In this document: positions 43,261 to 56,500 of the stretch, piece after piece
Layout of the letters: every line of letters begins with the position of its first letter
Position numbering within the stretch: position 1 is the stretch's first letter
From: Aurelia coerulea
Taxonomy: Eukaryota; Cnidaria; Scyphozoa; Semaeostomeae; Ulmaridae
Assembly (NCBI GenBank): GCA_039566865.1
Contig: CM076947.1
Span: 23,437,501 to 23,501,500, forward strand
Direction of reading: 5' to 3'
DNA: 64,000 bases
Position numbers and translations under genes: made by a program
The notes under the pieces: generated by a model
The model's input: the letters and a program-made list of their open reading frames with translations, nothing else
Databases searched by the model: none
Told to the model about the DNA's origin: nothing

Positions 43261-44506
43261 TAGCTTCTTTTGAGTAAAAAACAATACGGCTGTGTCTCTT
43301 TGTTTTTGTGAAGAATGAAAAAGACAGGTACTTTTGGGAGGAATTGCGTAACCACAAATATTTCCGAGAAATCAGTCACAGAAAACAAAAAAACCAGAAG
43401 AATATACCACCACGTGATCAAACTGTTGGGAACGCTAGTATTTTTCTACTTTTTGCATTCAAACTATGAAGTACAAGTATAGATTTTTAGGCGAAATATG
43501 TTGGAGAAATCAAAATGTCTTTTTGAACTGACTTTTGAAATGAGTGTCTGTGGTAAGACGGGGGTAAGACGTACGAATTGAAAATAGAATGAACACATCT
43601 GATTGGACCTCGCTTTAAAACGTCAGCTCTTTGCACCAGTAAAGAAGGTGTGGCCCGGGGTGTGGCCTATCTCCACATCTCCACAGTGTGTCCAAAGCCA
43701 GACTTAATAATGATAGACAAGACAGCAGAAATGGTAGATGGTATGGTAGAGAATGCAGATGTCCAAAGATCCTTAGAAAAATTCGCCTGCGTGCAGACTC
43801 AACTGATTTGTTTTCAGAAAGGAAAAGAAATCATTCGAGCTTGCACGCAGGCTATAGCAAAATGGAATTCCTGTCACAACAGGACAGCCCAGTTTTTTCA
43901 AAGGACTTCTTTCTTTTATCATATATTCTCATGAAAATACAACAATGGCAGAAGAACGGTACTGTGGTACTGCAAGGATCATGTAAGTCCATAGCAACCG
44001 TTACAGACAATTTACATCAAAGGACGGGGGTTGCAATTTCAGCTTCACTCCTTGATACTTCACTTCTGGGTTGAACACGAAATGATGAGGTGAGGCCATT
44101 TTATTCCAAGATCGCTAAAAAAAGAAGTGCAAACGCTCAATCTTTGTTTTTCTTAATTTTCAGGAAAAATTTGTTTTCTGAGAAATTTTCTGTGTAGAAG
44201 AACTGAATTTGCTCTAAAATCCCTAAAATCATCAGAAGACACCCTTCAGCTTTTCCACAAAAGAGCCTGGATCGAGCAATATTTCATACTTTTTTATATG
44301 CAAGGTTCAATTGAGCGGTGAGAGAGGATTGTGTGTGAACATCTAAAATATGTCCAAAATTCATGAAAACATCGTTTGACTCAGAGTTTCTTCACTTCTC
44401 AGAAACTCGGAAATTTTTGAAAATTTTTCAGGTTATTCGAGTCGAGGCTGAAAACCTCTCCTGAAAACGAAAAGAGCGAAAATGAGGCTAGTCAAAAGTT
44501 GACAAG
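43261..44506. promoter_or_regulatory. bidirectional promoter region of the 284-aa gene and ACAD8
   Basis: The 1.25 kb between two divergent start codons must hold both promoters. No TATA or Inr could be assigned. It also holds a small transposon relic: ends GCCTGCGTGCAGAC (about 43786) and GCTTGCACGCAGGC (about 43841) are inverted and 55 bp apart. Frames at 43650-44074 show no domain I recognise. Confidence 0.4.
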
Positions 44507-47500
44507 ATGGCGGCATGGAAAATATCACAAAAATTACATCACTTTGGCAGGATAAAGGCAGCCCAGAGAGGAATCAGTAGACGATTTATATCTACTTGCA
44601 TTGACTGTAAGTCCATTTCATCTCATGAGTAGATATAGATACTCAGGTATTCATTTTTGCTGCAACAGGTGTTGTATCTATCCTTAGATGAAAGAGCAGA
44701 ACAGAAAATAGGCCAATCTCTAATAAAGCAAGTTATAAATCTCTCTAGCACGAGCGGCACGAGCCATGACAAGCAAAACTAAAATTCAAGATGGCGGCTT
44801 AAACAACAACGAGGCTCAGAACCCAAAACGAGGTTAATAGTTATACAACATCTCCCTCACAAGCTAAGTGTCCATTAACAACAATAAATTATGAAAGTTA
44901 TAATTTGCCTTTTCTTTTCAGCATGTCTTTCACTGAAAGTTCTTAGAATTCAACAAAGTTAGTAACTTCAACGATAACGGAGAGGTTTTCGAATAACTCT
45001 TCCACGACGCGTAACTTGCACTGGCTCAGTTTGTTCATTTGGATGTGGAACTGGCAGTGTTGAAGAGGTGGGTTGGTTGGATGTTTCGGGGGGCAGAATT
45101 GGCTGTGCAGGCGATGCTGGCAGTGGGGGAGTGATCTCTGGGTGCTGCTCTAACGGTTCTGGCTGAGGATCTGAGTTGGGGGCATGTGGATCTGGGTTGG
45201 ATGCATGTGGATGTATGGCAAGCGGCAGATCAGTCAGCTGGATCGGATCATAGTCATGCTGAATGCTGAATCTGTCATGACATGGAATAAGATGGCGTCT
45301 ATTGCGTCGAACTATATTGCCTTTCTCATTTAGGACGCGATATGAACGTGGCTCTTTGGATTTCTCTATGACTTTGCCTTTGTTTCTCCAATCTTTGTCT
45401 CCCGGGACACGCATTCTTACTACTGAACCTGGTCTGATTGATGGTAGATCCTTTGTGTTCCTGTTGTCAGGGCGTTTCGTTCTATTTGCAGAAACTGATG
45501 GAGGGTGTTGTATTAAGGATGGTAATAATGTTCGCGGATTGCGGTTGAAGAGGCGGATGGCTGGAGATATTCCGTCGGAACCAGGTATGGTGTTCAGAAC
45601 AAGAAGTGCTAGGTATGGATCTTCTCCGGCATCTCTTGCCTTTTTAAGTGTGCGTTTGACTGTTTGGATAGATCTTTCTACAAGGCCATTTGATTGTGCA
45701 AAGTATGGGCTAGAAGTGGTATGTTTGAAGTCCCAATCCTTTGAAAAACTTGTAAACTCGTTGGCAATATATTCTGGACCATTGTCAGAAAATAATTCTT
45801 GTGGTATCCCATGGCGTGCAAAGATCTTCTTTAATTTGGTAATAACGGACGGGCTCGTTGTGTCTGCAATCCGTTCAATTTCAATGTATCCCGAGTAGTA
45901 ATCTGTAACAATGACGTAATGATGTCCCAGTAGGTGGAAAACATCTGAGGCTACCTTTATCCAAGGTGAATTTGGTATTTCATGATCAATCAAATGTTCA
46001 CTTTGCTGTTTGTTTCTATACGTTAGGCAATATGAGCATCTCGCAACTAACTCTTCAATCTCAGCGTTCATTCCTGGCCAGTACAACGACTGTCGGGCAT
46101 GACTTTTGCATCTTTCCATTCCATTATGACCTTGATGAATGATTTCTTTCATAGTGCTGCGTAGCGAGGACGGAACTATGATTCGTTGACCTTTGAGGAG
46201 GAGTCCTTCATGATACACAATTTCACTGCGAACACTGTAGTACGGTTTTACAACTTGTGGAATATGGTGCTTGGAAGGCCATCCATTTAGGGTGAAGTTG
46301 ATTAATTGTTTTAAGATTTCATCTGAAGAAGTCTCCTGTTGAAGTTGTGCAAGGCGAGTTGTGCTGATGGGGAGGAGCTGAAATGTTGAGCTAATATGAT
46401 GAATAAGATCAGGCTCTTGAATCTCTGTTGTCTGACTATTCAAATACGCTCTGCTTAGGGCATCTGAAACAACCATTGTTCTTCCAGGTGAATACTCAAG
46501 ATTGAAATCATACTTCTGGAGTTTAAGGAAGAAGCGTTGTATGCGCGGTGGACAATCAATGATTGATTTGCTGAAAATTGACTTCAGTGGTTGATGGTCA
46601 TTGTAAACGGTGAAATGACGTCCGTATAGGTACTCATGGAAACGCTCTGTTCCAAATACAACTGAAAGGACTTCTTTTTCAATTTGAGCATACCTTGTCT
46701 CATAAGGTTGAAGAGCTCTAGATGCATATGCAATGGGATGCCACTTCTCTTCACTTTCTGATCCATGATTTTGTTCAAGTAGTGCTCCAAGACCTTGTGA
46801 ACTAGCATCTGGTTTGAGTCGTGTTGGCAAGTTTGGATCAAAAAACTTGAGGCATGGTGAAGTGGTGACGAGGCGTTTGAGCTCTGTAATGGCATCAAAT
46901 TGTGGCTTTTGCAGAAAGAATTGTATGTCTTTCTTCAGCAAGGCGCGAAGGGGGGCTGTTATCTGTGATAGGTTAGGCACAAACTTTGCAAGGTAATTGA
47001 CCATTCCGAGAAAACGTTGAAGATCAGTTTTCGTCTTAGGAATAGGCATGTCAAGGATGGCATTGATTTTGGTAGGATCTGGTTTTAAACCATCAGCTGA
47101 AACTGTATGTCCAAGGAATGTAAGTGACTTGGAAGCAAAAATACACTTGCTTTGATTCAGCTTTAAACCGCTTTTACGAATACGGGTGAGGCATGCACGT
47201 AAGCGTTGGTCGTGTTCTTCTTTTGATGCGCCCCAGACAATGATGTCATCTTGTGAATTAGCACATCCTTCAATACCGGCAATGATATTGGCAACTTCAA
47301 CTTGAAAAACTTCACTTGCAGAGTGAATTCCGAAAGGTAGGCGTTTGAAACGATAGCGTCCAAATGGGGTGCCAAATGTCAGCAAAGCTGCACTTTCATT
47401 GTCAACTTTGATTTGCCAGTAGCCATTTGAGGCATCAAGCTTGGTGAAAAACTGTGCACCAGACATTTCAGAAATGATTTCTTCTGCAGTCGGTAATTTG

Positions 47501-50500
47501 TGGTGCTGTCGTTTAATTGCCTTGTTGAGTGGACGAGGGTCAAGGCAAATCTTCAACTTGCCATTAGGCTTTGAAACAATGACTAGAGCGTTGACCCAGT
47601 CAGTAGGCTTTTCTACAGGCTCAATCACATCAAGCTTGATCATACGCTCTAACTCTTCTTTGAGTTTTGATTTGAGAGCGAGTGGAATTTTTCTTATAGG
47701 AGCAATGACTGGTTTCACGTCATCTTTAACTTCAATGTGATGGGTGCGTTCCAGGCAACCAATTACTCCAAAACAATCCGAAAACTCCTTTTCAATGGGA
47801 ACATCAGTTTGAGAACTACCATTGATTTTGTAGATCCGTTTGATCAAATTCAGCTTCTCAGAGGTATTCAAACCAATGATAGGGACTGAGTCAGTTTCAA
47901 CAACAACAAACAAAACGTTGACAGTCTGACTCTTGTGCTTGATTGAAGCAATACACCTTCCTGCAACTGGTATCTCGGTACCATTATACGCTGAGAGCTT
48001 CACGGTAGCTGGCTTGAGTTTTGGACGAGGAGATAACTTTTTGAGGAGATTCTTTGGAATGACATTACACTGTGCACCAGTATCAATTTTGAATAATGTA
48101 TTGTTTCCATTCATTTCTAGTGCAACTGACCAATCAGATTTACCATCATCTACAGCAGAAATATTCTTGGAGTAAGCTGAATTGGAAGGGCTTTCTTCAT
48201 TAATTGAGTCAATAAAAAATTCATCATCACAACTATCACTGGACGATGAAACTTCAGAGTACGAGTCATCAAATTTTTCTGCAACAGCTTTAACTTCTCT
48301 GTGAGGACAGCAAACTTCAAAGTGGTTCTTTCTTTTGCAAGACCTACATCTTTTTTCATAGGCCGGACATTTCCCACGGGGATGAGTGGAGTTGCAAAAT
48401 TTGCATTTCTTGATTATATCATTCTCATGCTTGCTCTGTTTATCACGTTTATCTTTATTGTATTTCCTGTGTTCCTTTCCCATTTGACGGTTGACTTTAT
48501 GAATATCTACATTGTCTTGATAAGACCTTAATTCTTTGGCATGACGTCTGGTTTCTTCTGCAGCATGACCTGCAGCAACAGCTTTTTCTAAAGTAAGCTC
48601 TGCATCTCTGAGTAATCTTTCACGAAGGGAGCGATCAGCTACGCCACAAACAATCATGTCTCTAATCAATGAATCCTGAAGTGTATCAAATTCGCATTCA
48701 GAACTACGTCTTTTAAGCTCAGTAACAAATTCATTAAACGACTGACCTTCTTGTTGCTTAAACGTAAAGAATTGATGACGAATGATCGTAATGTTTTTAC
48801 GAGGATTGCAGTACTCATTGAACTTTTCAAGAACTGGTTTAAGTTTGAGGTTATCTCCTTCAGTATCAAACTGAAATGTTTCATAAATATCTCTACCTTT
48901 AGGCCCAATACATGATAGAAGTATTGAAGTTTTAATTTTATCAGATTTCCCATCTGATTCGGTGGCTGTTAGAAAGAAATCAAAGTGCCTGCTCCATTTT
49001 TTCCATCCATGAGAAATATTTCCATCAAATGAAAACGGCGAGGGAGGTTCCAGTTTATCCATGTCTCAATAACGTTGAATCTATCGAAGCTTCTACTCCA
49101 AATAGAACTGTACACCTGACACCATGTTGTATCTATCCTTAGATGAAAGAGCAGAACAGAAAATAGGCCAATCTCTAATAAAGCAAGTTATAAATCTCTC
49201 TAGCACGAGCGGCACGAGCCATGACAAGCAAAACTAAAATTCAAGATGGCGGCTTAAACAACAACGAGGCTCAGAACCCAAAACGAGGTTAATAGTTATA
49301 CAACAACAGGGAGAGGCTTTTGGCCAGTTCACAGTGATCCAGATCAGAGAAATTATGGAATAAATAGGAAAAGCGAAATTTCAAAAAGTTGCAACATTAA
49401 ATATCCTCGATAAAAAGGGGGTGTCAGAGGTCAACGCAAAGCAAAAATTTCGAAATCGGACCAATGGTTCCGTCACAATGATTTTTTGAAGTTTGGGGAA
49501 ATGACATGTTATTGTTTATCATAGCACTTCCGGCAAAATTTATTGTTTTAGCTTAACTTTAAACTTTCATAGCTCCGTTCATGATTGTCCGATTTTTACA
49601 AACTTAGTTTCATTTGAAAGATGATCATTCACTTGTACCTCACATGTAACTTGTTTTCAACAAAAGCACACTAAAGCATGGGTAACCGGACACACATTAT
49701 GCTTTGTAGTTTTTGAGAATTTTGTGACAAAATAGCCACTCAATAGTAAAAACAAAAAATTCAAGTGATATCAAGTGTTAGCTTTAAACATATAAAATAC
49801 TACAAGGTCTTGGGAACATTTCTGTCAAAGGGTTCGTTCCAGATCGTTTTAGTTTTTTTTTCAAAATTTTTTTGAAAAATTCTACCCGAAGTCCTGATCT
49901 GCAAGATAAGCTTAAAAGAATTAATCTGGAATCCCTCATTTTCACAATTTTTTCCACATCTATAGAAGCAACCATTTGTACAATCAGGGCAATTAAATTT
50001 TGAAGTAATGCAAACAACAGTCTATTGTTTCCAAATAATTGCAGGAATTTTCCTTGCTTTCTTATTTTCAAGCATTTACCCCGCTGAACAACTAACAATA
50101 TATGCAATCTGCCACAGCTAAAAATGTATGAAATTGTGTCAAAAACCAAGTATTCACTAATGAAACAAGTTTTATTTTGTTCATCGATATTATATAGCGA
50201 TAATTACGTCTCTTACTTTCTTTGGTATCTGTTGTGTGCATTTCAACATAATGGCAGTGCTTTCTTAAGAAATTTTGCATGGCCTTAGCTACAAAGAAGC
50301 TGATATGATCAGAATCGGAGTCTTTGCTGGAGTCTTTGCTTATATTGAAATTTGCCTAACCCTGCAACCAGGTCCACTTCCAAGGTTTCTTCTGTTCCTT
50401 TTCCTATTCTTCTAAACTGCTTCCAGACCAAACTGCAACAGGGCCTTCATCAATATAAATCATTTAAATCATGCTCTCATCTGTGAACAAGCATCGGATG

Positions 50501-53500
50501 GGTGGATGGGTAAAGTGTAGGTAAAGATGCAGCTTCACATTATAGCAGCAATGCTTAAGTGTTTCAACATACAAAAATGTATCATGTTATGTTAGACAAG
50601 TGTTCTTTGTCTGTATTCTGTTAAAAACCAATACATACATTAAGCTGGCCATAGACAATGCTAAAAAATCCTTGTATTCATAACTTGAACTCAACGGTTA
50701 AATCTGAAGGTTTCCGCTACACATTTAAAAGGTGTATTACTTGCACAGAACTAATGCAATTAACCTATCGAAGGCTTAAATGTCATAAAAATATGCTTTC
50801 AAGTGTGGTCTCTAATGCAGTGAACGCTAACAAATATAATAGAATTTTACGGAATTGATACCTATTTCATGGAAACAGTAGATCATCGTTTCTTATTTTT
50901 AGATTGTTCCGAGTATGCAGAGAACATTGGTAAACAGAAAGAAAGCCAGATATCACACGATGATTCTTTTTCTAACTCAGCTTGCAGATATGGGCTTTTT
51001 GTGACAGCTTTCAAAAAATTGTTGAAAAAAAACTAAAACGATCTGGAACGAACCCTTTGGCAGAAATGTTCCCAAGAACCTTGTAGTATTTTTATATGTT
51101 TAAAGCTAACACTTGATATCACTTGAATTTTTTGTTTTTACTATCGAGTGGCTATTTTGTCACAAAATTCTCAAAAACTACAAAGCATAATGTGTGTCCG
51201 GTTACCCATGCTTTAGTGTGCTTTTGTTGAAAACAAGTTACATTTGACGTACAAGTAGATGATCATCTTTCAAATGAAACTAAGTTTGTAAAAATCGGAC
51301 AATCATGAGCGGAGCTATGAAAGTTTAAAGTAAAGCTAAAACAATAAATTTTGCCGGAAGTGCTATGATAAACAACAACATGTTATTTCCCCAAACTTAA
51401 AAAAATCATTGTGACGGAACCATTGGTCCGATTTCGAAAATTTTTGCTTTGTGTTGACCCCTGACACCCCCTTTTCATGGAGGATATTAAATGCCGCAAA
51501 TTTTTCAAACTTCGTTTTTTCCTATTTATTCCATCCTCTGGATCACTGTGCAGTTGCTTGGCCTCTTTGCTTTTTTGCTTGATCCTAAAACAACAAGATG
51601 ATTACTGAAACTGACAATGATCTTTTCAGAAAAAGTTCAGCATATGTTTCAATTTTATAAGGCACAAAAGCAGCTGCTGCAAAATCAGTTTAGTAGAGGC
51701 CAGAGGAAAATATCTTTGTTTGCATGAATATGTGTGAGACCAGCTTGGAAAACTTGCATTCACTCGCAACTATATAATTGTGTCAAACTAGCTACTTGCA
51801 GCTATAATAAAAGGTTCTCGCAGGCAAGAACAAAAGACCTATTGTTAATTTTGCATCTCTCGCAACACTCTTGCAGCTTTTTAAAGTCTACTCGCAGCTC
51901 GCACCTTTTTTCACTCGCTACTATGCGTAGGCCAAATCACGCATGTTTTCCAACCTGGATGTGAGACAGTTTCAGTAGGAGCATAATAATAATAAATGTT
52001 GGTTAAGGGGCTGGAAGGCCAAGGCCTATAAAACCCTGATTGTCTATGATTACTAATCTAGTTTAGTTTGAATTCGAATTTTGAATCCCCGTGTAGGCGG
52101 TCAAAGAGTTTTTCAAACGTTATCACATCCTTTGCTTCGACGATGCTAGCTGGCAAGCAGTTCCACTCTTTTATGATGCGCTGAAAGAGTGGCATGGCAT
52201 GGTGCACATCACATCAGCATCTTAGAATTCCTTGAGAAAAATGTTAATTTCTTAGTAGTTCTTCTTTAAGAAAACGTACAGTCTTTCATATCACTCAACA
52301 ATTCTCATTGAAATCTGAAAAATTCTTGAGAATTCTTGCAATGTTAATGTGTGCAAGGAAGGCTATAGTATGCCTGTTCTCATCTCAGCATATAGGGCTC
52401 AAATCTTTAAAAACGCGGATGTAAAATTCTCACATTTTTCTTCAAATTGAATGGCTCAAAAGGAGCTTATGGTTCTTTGTTGAAAATCTGCCATAGAAAT
52501 TTTTTGATATCTTGATTTTTTCGAAATGGCAGCAATTCAATTATTTTTGTAAAAATTCAAGGAAAATTTTGAAAAAATTTAAATCATCAAGGATTTAGAA
52601 ATTTTATGACGTCATTGTCTCAAATTTAATAAATGCAGCCATTTTGAAACCAATCAAGATATCAATAAATTTCCATGGTAGATTTATAGCAAAAAGCCCT
52701 TAGTTCCTTCCAAGCCATTTATTTCAAAGAAAACTGTTAAAGAATTTTACAACGATATTTCTAAAGATTTGAGCCTAGTATGTTCCTGTTCTCTTGCAGT
52801 ATCAGAAGGGCTAAACGAAGACCAAAAGCAGTTCCAAGAAGTTGCTTTGGATTTTGCAAAAAATGAAATGGCACCATTCATGTCTGAATGGGATGAAAAG
52901 GTACATTACAGTAAGAAACCCTGTGTTTTATAATTAAGATTTTCTGGAGAGGCATGAACAAAATGTTTATCCCAATATCAAGTTTCTCATTTAACAAAGG
53001 AAAAGATTCAAATGTTTGACATTGTAAAAGAAGATTCTCAAAGATTAGAATTGTCCACATGCATCATTATTGTTTGGCATGGCATTGTGTAGCAAGGGTT
53101 CTGCTACACAATGCCAGGCCAAAGATGATGATGCAGTTTGAATTGACACCTAACTCAAGTCCCGCTGGTTCAGCAATGGAAGGTGCAACAAAGAAAAGAG
53201 GCTTGATATTTTTAGCAATACATTAGCTTTGTATACTTTCTTGTGAAGTATCTATCAGTTGGACACAAACTGTGATTGGTTGCTCTTAGATTCAATTTAA
53301 TTTTTGCAATTAAATTGATTTTACTCCTTCCAACTACAGGAAATATTTCCAGTTGAAACTTTACAGAAAGCTGCTGAGCTGGGATTTGGTGGTAAGTAAA
53401 ATCCATAAGCTGCAGACTCTTATAAATTGAATTTATGAATAGTTTTATTCCATCAGAGATATTCTTCCTCTTTGCAAAATTTGGATAACTTGTTTAAATA

Positions 53501-56500
53501 ATTGCTTCTTTTTGGGTAAAGGATTTGTCTTAGTCCATATATCTGTCCCTCTCTGGATAGAGCTACAAACCCTTTTTGCAGTTTAAGCCTTCAAATAATA
53601 AAATGAAAACTTGTATACAGGAAAATAAAACAAAAGTGTTTCATTTTTATGGGAGTTTGTCAATCATTGATGAAGAAAATACTACGGGCAAAGACAGATG
53701 GAAAAGGGAAAATGAATTTTAGAAGAAGGTACATTTTAATTTTTTCAGACCCACATACTGTAAATCAGATTTTTCATATGCCAGAAAAGAACATCAGTCT
53801 AAGCACAACCACAAAAATCATTTAAAACTTTTTTTCCTGAGTCACATTTTATAAATTAGATGTTCACAAAAGTTAGATGTCCATGTGTCAGTCTCATGAG
53901 TAAATAACATTGTCTGAATCAGATTTAATGTCTTAAATATTTTTCAATTTTATTCCATCAGGTATCAATGTCAGTGAGGAGTATGGTGGGTCAGCCTTAG
54001 GACGTTTGGATGCATCAATTATATTTGAGGCATTATCAACTGGCTGTACTAGTACCACTGCATATCTTAGCATTCATAAGTAAGTAGAGAGATCTGCAGG
54101 AATGTCTAAGTAGCATTGGGACAAATCTTGGAATTTTCTAACATCTCAATATTTTACAGCATCTTTATGTTATGACTTATTGAGGGATGTTCCATCATTT
54201 CTATACTATAACTCCTTGCCATTCCAACATCTGTATCAATATTTTGGCATTCCTGTTTTGATCCTGACATCTTTTTCTCTTCAGAAAGATTGGCAAAGAG
54301 ATCTTTGCCATAGTTTTTTGGGATGTTAGAATTGTGTTTCAAGCACTTCTCTTCGGGGCCATAGGAAGCGTTGTAAACTTGGACAGGCACATCACTTGAA
54401 GGGCACTTTTTCATTAAGCTGAAGGGGTAGTTCCGGAAAGGGGCCACTTTTTGTTATACCAGATGTTCCAAAAAGGTACTCCTGTTTGACAAATCGCCAA
54501 AATTTGATTATAAAACCTATTATAACGTTTTCTTTTTGATCGCTTTAGTCAATGATCCAAATATGTTTAGAGATGATAAGATGTTTGTTATCATTGCTTC
54601 AAGGGTATGAAATAATGCAAAAATTTGAACGGCAAAAATTTCATCCACATCCCGGCGAAATTTTTTTGATTTTACATTGATTTAGTGGATTGCACAGCAT
54701 AATTCGTGCAAGTTGTAGGCAGAATATAGTTCAAAAGCTACTTTGTGAAATTGAGCACATTCAGGAACCAACAATTTAAGGTTTAAGCTCAACATAACAT
54801 GAAACGAATACTGATTATATTGCATACAAGTTTAAGAATGATTGCTAGGCATTTAGCTCAAAATTAGCCTGCATGCAGCCTCAACTCCTCCTCAAAGGGA
54901 GGCTGCGTGCAGGCTAGCTCAAAATAGGCACGGTAACTGCAGGTGAGCAGCATAAAGTCACATGACTTGCGTCATGAAGATGAGTCCTCAAAATGCACAT
55001 AGACAGCATAGGGCTCAAATCTTTCGAATCTTTAAAAAGGTCAGTGTAAAATTCCATAACATTTTTCTTTGAATTGAATGGCTTGAAAGGAACTTATGAT
55101 ACTTTGCTGTAAATCTGTCATGGAAATTTTTTGATATCTTGATTTTTTTCAAAATGGGGTCAATTTATTTATTGTTGAAAAAATTAAAGGAAAAGTTTGA
55201 ACGAATTCAAATCATAGTAATCCTAAACCAATGGAGGAAACATTACATAACCTTCAAGAATACCATAGTTCGTGAAGGTCTACAATATCATGGCAAGCAG
55301 AAATCTACAACTTTTCTGGTTTAGGATTTAGAAATTTGATGACGTCATAGCCTCAAATTCAATAAATGCTGTCATTTTGAAATTAGTCAAGCTATCAATA
55401 AATTTCCACGGCAGATTTACAGCAAAGACCCGAAGTTCCTTCCAAGCCATTCAATTAAAGGGAAACTGTAATACAATTTTACACCGATCTTTTTAAAGAT
55501 TTGAGCCCTGTGCTCACATAGACATCCCGGTTGCCACTTTTTTCCTTCCTTGAAGCGAACAGCACTACCTAGTTACAAAAAGCAAAAAGCAACTGAACAG
55601 CTCAACAATAGGCTGACCTGGACGAAGTCTACTACTTAGAACAACCAATTGTTTGATATTCTCGATGCAAGCCCCTTGCTCAAGATTCTTCTCAATTAAA
55701 GTTACTACAGCAATTAAATCTTAACGATTATAACAGATTCAGGTTCTGTCGTGGTTTGACAGCAGCATAGAATTAAGCTTCTGTTAAAAGATTTCCTGCA
55801 GCCTAAAAATCTTGCTAAAATTTCCTGGGAATGGCGTTCTCCTCTTCCCACACTTTGTCGGCCCTCTGCTGTAGATATCTTCATGCAGCTCAGTTGATGA
55901 CTAAAAAATAAAGAAAGAATTTCTTTTCAGTATGGTAGCATCACTGATTGATAAATTTGGTAATAAAGAACAGAAGGAAAAATATTTACCATCATTAACA
56001 TCCTGTCAGGTTTGTTTAGTTTATTTTGTCATAGCCCTTGCTACACTTTTTGAGTTATATTGTAGTGTCATGACCTTGAACTACCGTAAAAGCCCGGGGG
56101 GGGGGGTACTCCCATACTTGACCTGGCGGTATGTGCCGCTCAGCAGGGTGTCCTTTTGCAGTAAAAATTATGCGACAGGGTGTCCTTTTCTAACGAAAAT
56201 TATGCGACAGGGTATTATAATACGTAAAAAATTATGCGACAGGGTATCACAAGCAAAAATTGCGTTCTACACTGTATTTGAGAGGCAAAATTTTTATGCG
56301 ACAGGGTATACTTTTGGCTTATTTTTTATGCAGGGTGTGGAGAGGTTTTCTGCACACCCCTGTCACTTCCCTAGTTAAGTACCCCCCCCCAGGTGAAAAG
56401 GTATAGGAATGGGCAAAAATGTTTTTCTTATAGAGGTGCAAAACTATGCAATAGCCTTTCAACCGAGTCAAAGCAGGCAACCTCTTTGTATAGTTTCAAG

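Larger units (their letters stand above)
44670..49305 (-). mobile_element. intact Gypsy-type LTR retrotransposon
   Basis: Two identical 181-bp LTRs (TGTTGTA...TACAACA) bound a 4.6-kb element. The 5-bp target duplication ACAGG is at 44665-44669 and 49306-49310. Next to the 5' LTR (49124 downward on the minus strand) is TGGTGTCAGGTGTA, which resembles a primer site complementary to a tRNA-Leu end. Next to the 3' LTR is a short purine tract GTGAGGGAGA. It has one uninterrupted gag-pol ORF. Identical LTRs and an open ORF mean a recent insertion. It is antisense in ACAD8 intron 1. Confidence 0.95.

Noticed and set aside
43650..44074. two overlapping plus-strand ORFs between the divergent genes
   Set aside because: They span a small inverted-repeat element and show no domain or codon evidence.
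45302..45898. 198-aa plus-strand ORF
   Set aside because: It is antisense to the integrase part of the Gypsy polyprotein and has no domain of its own.
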